The position numbers and the translations under genes are program-made. 64,000 nt of DNA from Bin87 sp964502995 (GTDB taxonomy: Bacteria > Chloroflexota > Dehalococcoidia > Lucifugimonadales > UBA3495). The stretch is taken from NCBI GenBank assembly GCA_964502995.1, contig CAZCZB010000003.1:55133-119132 (forward strand). The letters run 5' to 3'. Shown here one piece after another: positions 60,392 to 64,000 of this stretch (positions are counted from its first letter, which is position 1; every line of letters starts with the position of its first letter). The notes under the pieces are model-generated. The model did no database searches and was not told where the DNA came from. It was given only the letters and a program-made list of their open reading frames with translations.

Positions 60392-60421
60392 ACGGGCGCG
60401 GATATCGACCACCGCGCCCGT
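60392..60421 (+). terminator. Terminator-like hairpin after VOC
   Basis: ACGGGCGCGG, loop ATATCGACCA, CCGCGCCCGT, followed by TCATAATTTT. It lies between convergent genes and could serve both. Confidence 0.65.
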
Positions 60422-60429
60422 TCATAATT

Positions 60430-61089
60430 TTAGTCGGCTGCCCTGCCCGCCGAGTCCTCTTCAGGGACGTAGGACGGGCGCACCAGTTCGTACACGTCAT
60501 CGGTGCGGCAGTACATGTTGCCGGCTAGGCGGCCCGTGGGTCGCAGCGCTTCGTGGTTGATGCGCAGGCCGTTGGGACCTTCGTACAGGATGTCGTCGCG
60601 GACGTGCATCCGGACGATTTCTCCGATCACCAGACCGTGGGCGTGAGGCTGCTCGCCGATGTCAACAACCTGTATGAGACGGCATTCCATGTTGACGGGC
60701 GACTCCAGCACGCGGGGCGCCTTCACCATCTCGCTGGGGGCTTCGGTCAGTCCGGCGATGTCGAACTCGGACACGTCGGATGGGTATTCGGCGGCGGTGG
60801 CGTTCATGGCGGCGGCGATGTCGTCCACCACCACGTTGACCACGTATTCGCCCGTTTCTTCAACATTGGTCAGGGTGTCCTTGCGCTTGTCTCCCCAACC
60901 CGGGGCTTTCCGAGAGGACGAAAATATAAGCGTCGGAGGGTTGTACGCCATCGCATTGAAGAAGCTGTATGGCGCAAGGTTGACGACGCCTTCCGTCGAG
61001 ATCGTGGACACGAAGGCGATGGGCCGGGGCACGACCACGCCGGTCAAGATCATGTTGAAGCGGTCAAAGTTCCTGGGGTCGATCAGCAT
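60430..61089 (-). CDS. Flavin reductase-like protein (FMN-binding split barrel)
   Basis: A 219-aa protein of the flavin reductase/PNPOx-like fold. VVVPRPIAFVSTISTEGVVN and YSFFNAMAYNPPTLIFSSSR are characteristic. It is likely an FMN-binding partner, possibly for the LLM-type oxidoreductase at 44482, though not adjacent. Confidence 0.87.
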   Translation of the reverse strand: MLIDPRNFDRFNMILTGVVVPRPIAFVSTISTEGVVNLAPYSFFNAMAYNPPTLIFSSSRKAPGWGDKRKDTLTNVEETGEYVVNVVVDDIAAAMNATAAEYPSDVSEFDIAGLTEAPSEMVKAPRVLESPVNMECRLIQVVDIGEQPHAHGLVIGEIVRMHVRDDILYEGPNGLRINHEALRPTGRLAGNMYCRTDDVYELVRPSYVPEEDSAGRAAD

Positions 61090-61145
61090 CCGATAAGGCT
61101 CCTGTGCGGTGTTGCGGGTCAGTTTTGGATAACCAATGTGGCCCG

Positions 61146-61151
61146 ATTATA
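61146..61151 (-). promoter_or_regulatory. -10 element for the flavin reductase-like gene
   Basis: Minus-strand TATAAT in the context GGGTATAATCGG, 57 bases before the ATG. The -35 is weak. Confidence 0.42.
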
Positions 61152-61177
61152 CCCGTTCGACGGGATGAGAATGTAAA

Positions 61178-61206
61178 TTGCCGCCGCCATCGGGTTGGGA
61201 TACAAT
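61178..61206 (+). promoter_or_regulatory. Promoter of the CoA-transferase pair
   Basis: TTGCCG (61178-61183), a 17-base spacer and TACAAT (61201-61206), with about a 55-base leader to the first ATG. Confidence 0.65.
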
Positions 61207-61269
61207 CCTTGCACTTTCGCCGTTCCATTTCCGGGACAGCGGGATCACCAGATATTTGGCGGAAAACGT

Positions 61270-62463
61270 ATGGACATCGGCGGGCCCCTCACGGGCATCA
61301 AAGTTCTGGATCTGAGCGAGGATATCGCCGGTTCCTTCTGCGCCAGGCTGCTGGCCGATTACGGCGCCGACGTTTTGAAGATCGAGCCTCCCGGCGGCTC
61401 GGCCATGCGACGGTTTGGCCCTTTCTACCACGATGATCCGCATCCTGAAAAAAGCCTGTTTTTTCTGATACTCAATCTGAACAAGAAGGGCATCACCCTT
61501 AACCTGCAGGACGCCGCCGGCCAGCGGCTGCTGAGAGAACTGGCCGCGCACGTTGACCTGGTCATCGAGAGCTACCGCCCTGGCCATCTGGACGAATTGG
61601 GCGTCGGTTACGATGCTCTGGAATCGGTCAATCCATCCCTGGTGATGACGTCTATCACCCCGTTCGGGCAGACCGGCCCGTACAGCCAATACGCCGGCGA
61701 GGAAATCGTATCCTACGCAATGGGCATGGTGATGGGGATCAGCGGCGTGCAGGGTCGCCCGCCCTTGAAACACGGCGGGTTCCAGGCCCAGTATCAGGGC
61801 GGCCTGTTTGGAGCCGGCGCGACCGCGATGGCGCTGTTTGCCCAGGACCGGCACGGAGTGGGCCAGCACGTTGATGTGTCCATCACCGAGTGCGTAGCGT
61901 CCACGATGATGGCTACGCAGACCATCTACCCGTTCATCGGCGGCGTCCAGGTCCGGCGAACCGACGGCACCATGTGGGAGAACCCCATGCCCTGCAAGGA
62001 CGGGTGGATTATTGTGCAGGCCGGCGGAGGCGCCACCTGGGAAGACATCGCGGACTTTTTCCAGGCGCCCGAACTGCTGGAACCCCGCTTCGCCGACCGG
62101 GCGCAGCGGGTTCGCAACGGCCCTGAGATGGATCAAGTGGTGCTGGATGCGATCCGCGACCGTGAAAAGTGGGAACTGTTCCCCAAGGCGGCGGAGAAAC
62201 GCATGCTGTTCGGCCTGGTGCAAACTCCCACCGAACTGGCCGAGTGTCCTCAGCTTGAATCCCGTGAGTTTTACCGGGAAACCGAGCATCCGGTGATCGG
62301 CAGGGTGAAGGTGCCCGCCGAACTGTTCCGCATGACGCCGACGGGATACCAACTGCGAATGGCCGCTCCGCTGCTGGGGCAGCACAATGAAGAAATCTTT
62401 GTCGATGGGCTGGGCTGCAGCGCGGCGGAGCTTTCCGTGATGCGGCAAACCAACGTGATCTAG
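61270..62463 (+). CDS. CaiB/BaiF family (class III) CoA-transferase, first of pair
   Basis: A 397-aa formyl-CoA-transferase-like enzyme. LTGIKVLDLSEDIAGSFCAR, LADYGADVLKIEPPGG and the catalytic-Asp region (about residue 158) are conserved, as are SITPFGQTGPY and DRHGVGQHVDVSITE. It probably moves CoA between carboxylic acids. The ATG at 61270 is chosen by the family start; the frame continues 25 codons upstream. It precedes a second such gene by 17 bases. Confidence 0.9.
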   Translation: MDIGGPLTGIKVLDLSEDIAGSFCARLLADYGADVLKIEPPGGSAMRRFGPFYHDDPHPEKSLFFLILNLNKKGITLNLQDAAGQRLLRELAAHVDLVIESYRPGHLDELGVGYDALESVNPSLVMTSITPFGQTGPYSQYAGEEIVSYAMGMVMGISGVQGRPPLKHGGFQAQYQGGLFGAGATAMALFAQDRHGVGQHVDVSITECVASTMMATQTIYPFIGGVQVRRTDGTMWENPMPCKDGWIIVQAGGGATWEDIADFFQAPELLEPRFADRAQRVRNGPEMDQVVLDAIRDREKWELFPKAAEKRMLFGLVQTPTELAECPQLESREFYRETEHPVIGRVKVPAELFRMTPTGYQLRMAAPLLGQHNEEIFVDGLGCSAAELSVMRQTNVI

Positions 62464-62480
62464 GCCGGAGTATTGCCGCC

Positions 62481-63833
62481 ATGTCGTCCCTTCCGCTCGA
62501 TGGAATCCGAGTTTTGGACTCAACCTACGTGTTCGCCCTGCCCTACACGGGCGGTCAATTGGCGGATCTGGGGGCCGAGGTCATCAAGATCGAGGGGCCG
62601 GGTCGTCCGGACATTACGCGCGGCGGCGGTCTGTACGGCACTTTTCCCGACAACGAACCGGGCGAAGATTGGTGGAATCGGCCCTCGACCTACCAGTTGC
62701 TGAACCGGGGCAAGGAGTCGTTGGTGCTGGATATGTCCCGGGAAGAGGGTCGGGAGATTTTTCGCGAACTGGTCATGGTGAGCGACGTGGTGATGGAGAA
62801 CTTCACGCCGCGCGTCATGCGGCGTTGGGGTCTTGACTACCCCAACCTGCGCAAACTGCGACCCGACATCATCATGGTTTCCAACACCGGGTACGGCCAC
62901 GGCGGTGGGCCGTATTCATCGTACCCCGCACAAGCGACCACGCAGGAGGGCACCCACGGCCACTGCTGGGTGACCGGATACCCCGGCGATGAGCCTTCCA
63001 AGGCCGGGCGGTCCTTCGTCGATTTTCTCTCCACGTGGAGCGCGATGTTTGCCATTGGTTCCGCGTTGCGTTATCGCAACCGCACCGGGCAGGGCCAATG
63101 GGTGGACATCGGCATGTATCAGGCCGGCGTGATGTTCCTGTCCGAATACCTGATGGACGCCGTCGCCAATGGCAGGGAGGGCGAACGCATCGGCAACCGG
63201 CACCCCTACCGCGCTCCCCAGGGAGCCTACCCGGCGGCGGGCGACGACGAATGGATCACCCTCTCGGTGGCGGACGACGACCAGTGGCGCGCCCTTTGCC
63301 GCCTGATGGAGCGGGATGACCTGGCGGCCGACCAGGGGTTCGCGACGCTCCGCTCGCGCCAGGAGCGGCACGATGAGATCGACGGGGCCATCGCCGGATG
63401 GACGTGCCGGCACGACAAGTACGATTTGATGCACCGGTTGCAGGCGGCAGGCATCGCGTCGGGCCCGGTCCTGAGCGGGAAGGACGTGCATTTCGACCCG
63501 CACTACCGCAGTCGCAATTTCCTGGAACGCGTCGAATACCCGGAGGAGAGCGGCCTGGGCACGCGCATTTTGATGGGCAGGCCGTATCAAATGTCCAAGA
63601 CCGATCTGCAGATACGCGGGCCGGCGCCAAAATTCGGGCAAAGCAACCGGCCGTTGCTGGAGGGATTGCTGGGGAAGCCGGAATCTCTGGTGTCCCAGTG
63701 GGCGGACGACACGATCATCACCACGGTTCCGACAAACGGCGAACCGTCGCCCACGCTGGACCCACAGGAACTGGTGGAGCGAAGGCAGTTGGCGGAATGG
63801 GACCCGGATTACCGGGAACGCCTGGGAATATGA
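62481..63833 (+). CDS. CaiB/BaiF family (class III) CoA-transferase, second of pair
   Basis: A 450-aa paralogue. It has LPLDGIRVLDSTYVFALPY, LADLGAEVIKIEGPGRPD, LDMSREEGREIFRELV and RTGQGQWVDIGMYQ. It is about 50 residues longer than its neighbour, with insertions near 150-185 and the C-terminus. The two genes form one unit, perhaps a two-component transferase, or two separate substrates. Confidence 0.9.
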   Translation: MSSLPLDGIRVLDSTYVFALPYTGGQLADLGAEVIKIEGPGRPDITRGGGLYGTFPDNEPGEDWWNRPSTYQLLNRGKESLVLDMSREEGREIFRELVMVSDVVMENFTPRVMRRWGLDYPNLRKLRPDIIMVSNTGYGHGGGPYSSYPAQATTQEGTHGHCWVTGYPGDEPSKAGRSFVDFLSTWSAMFAIGSALRYRNRTGQGQWVDIGMYQAGVMFLSEYLMDAVANGREGERIGNRHPYRAPQGAYPAAGDDEWITLSVADDDQWRALCRLMERDDLAADQGFATLRSRQERHDEIDGAIAGWTCRHDKYDLMHRLQAAGIASGPVLSGKDVHFDPHYRSRNFLERVEYPEESGLGTRILMGRPYQMSKTDLQIRGPAPKFGQSNRPLLEGLLGKPESLVSQWADDTIITTVPTNGEPSPTLDPQELVERRQLAEWDPDYRERLGI

Positions 63834-63879
63834 CCATCGTTGACGATTCTGGCCGCGAAGAATAACCTGAAACAACTTC

Positions 63880-63954
63880 GGGCCCGTAGCTCAGTGGTAG
63901 AGCATCCGACTCATAATCGGCAGGTCACAGGTTCGAACCCTGTCGGGCCCACCA
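63880..63954 (+). tRNA. tRNA with CAT anticodon (Met, elongator; Ile2 not excluded)
   Basis: A complete 75-base cloverleaf: acceptor GGGCCCG with CGGGCCC, D arm GCTC-AGTGGTA-GAGC, anticodon loop CTCATAA, T arm ACAGG-TTCGAAC-CCTGT and an encoded CCA end. The T arm and the GTAGCTCAG start resemble elongator Met tRNA. A CAT anticodon also fits lysidine-modified tRNA-Ile2, and the first anticodon-stem pair is a T-C mismatch. Remaining 46 bases to the window end contain nothing evident. Confidence 0.9.
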
Positions 63955-64000
63955 GACTTGACCGTAGACAGTACCGGGGAGTGCAAAGCCATCTCCTCGG

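Overview
The window is 64 kb of high-GC, gene-dense bacterial DNA, probably a metagenome-assembled contig because a run of 10 N lies inside sufB. Gene content suggests a Chloroflexota of the SAR202/Dehalococcoidia type. That reading rests on enolase-superfamily and luciferase-like FMN oxidoreductase genes, cyclase-family, Rieske dioxygenase and CaiB/BaiF CoA-transferase genes, RidA and VOC proteins, and a UGSC selenoprotein. It is inference; no rRNA is present.

Layout. 1-10.6 kb: partial sbcC, an ABC-2 exporter, ffh, a repair/metabolic block on the minus strand (AlkA-like glycosylase, thpR, mug-like glycosylase, amidohydrolase, M20 peptidase) and moaD-moaE. 10.6-13.2 kb: rpsP-khpA-rimM on the minus strand, fmt on the plus strand, and between them a minus-strand leader with promoter, perfect Shine-Dalgarno, 23-codon ORF, mutually exclusive hairpins and a terminator. 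13.2-22.3 kb: cyclase-family protein, htpX, enolase-superfamily protein, a DUF4268/nuclease-like island, an unnamed 346-aa protein next to a UGSC selenoprotein whose Sec codon is an in-frame TGA, tgt, and a small membrane protein plus TSUP exporter. 22.3-33.9 kb: aroK-aroB, VOC, pcm and alpha/beta hydrolase, a two-subunit Rieske oxygenase, RidA, aminotransferase, typA and an SLC13-type transporter. 34.1-38.0 kb: a co-directional sulfur-flavoured cluster (MetE-like, PaREP1/HEPN-like, OsmC, rhodanese, substrate-binding-fold protein) whose last gene also carries an in-frame TGA followed by a possible SECIS hairpin. 38.1-48.9 kb: RidA, dihydroxyphthalate-decarboxylase-like protein, MFS, hydantoinase-like enzyme, SRAP, ThuA, LLM oxidoreductase, hydrolase, ferritin, DinB, triple-DUF4377 lipoprotein. 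48.9-55.1 kb: a complete suf operon in the order sufB-C-D-S-U-U2 with a consensus-like promoter and an IscR/Rrf2-like dyad. 55.1-64.0 kb: DUF6226, TatD, Tag-like protein, DUF1802, aldo/keto reductase, Fur-family regulator with VOC, flavin reductase-like protein, two CaiB/BaiF CoA-transferases and a CAT-anticodon tRNA.

The main points are two candidate selenoproteins missed by ordinary gene calling (19146-19721, well supported; 37089-38009, probable), the attenuator-like leader upstream of rpsP, and the promoter/operator of the suf operon. Most ordinary stops here are also TGA, so recoding would have to depend on local SECIS elements. No selA, selB, selC or selD lies in the window.
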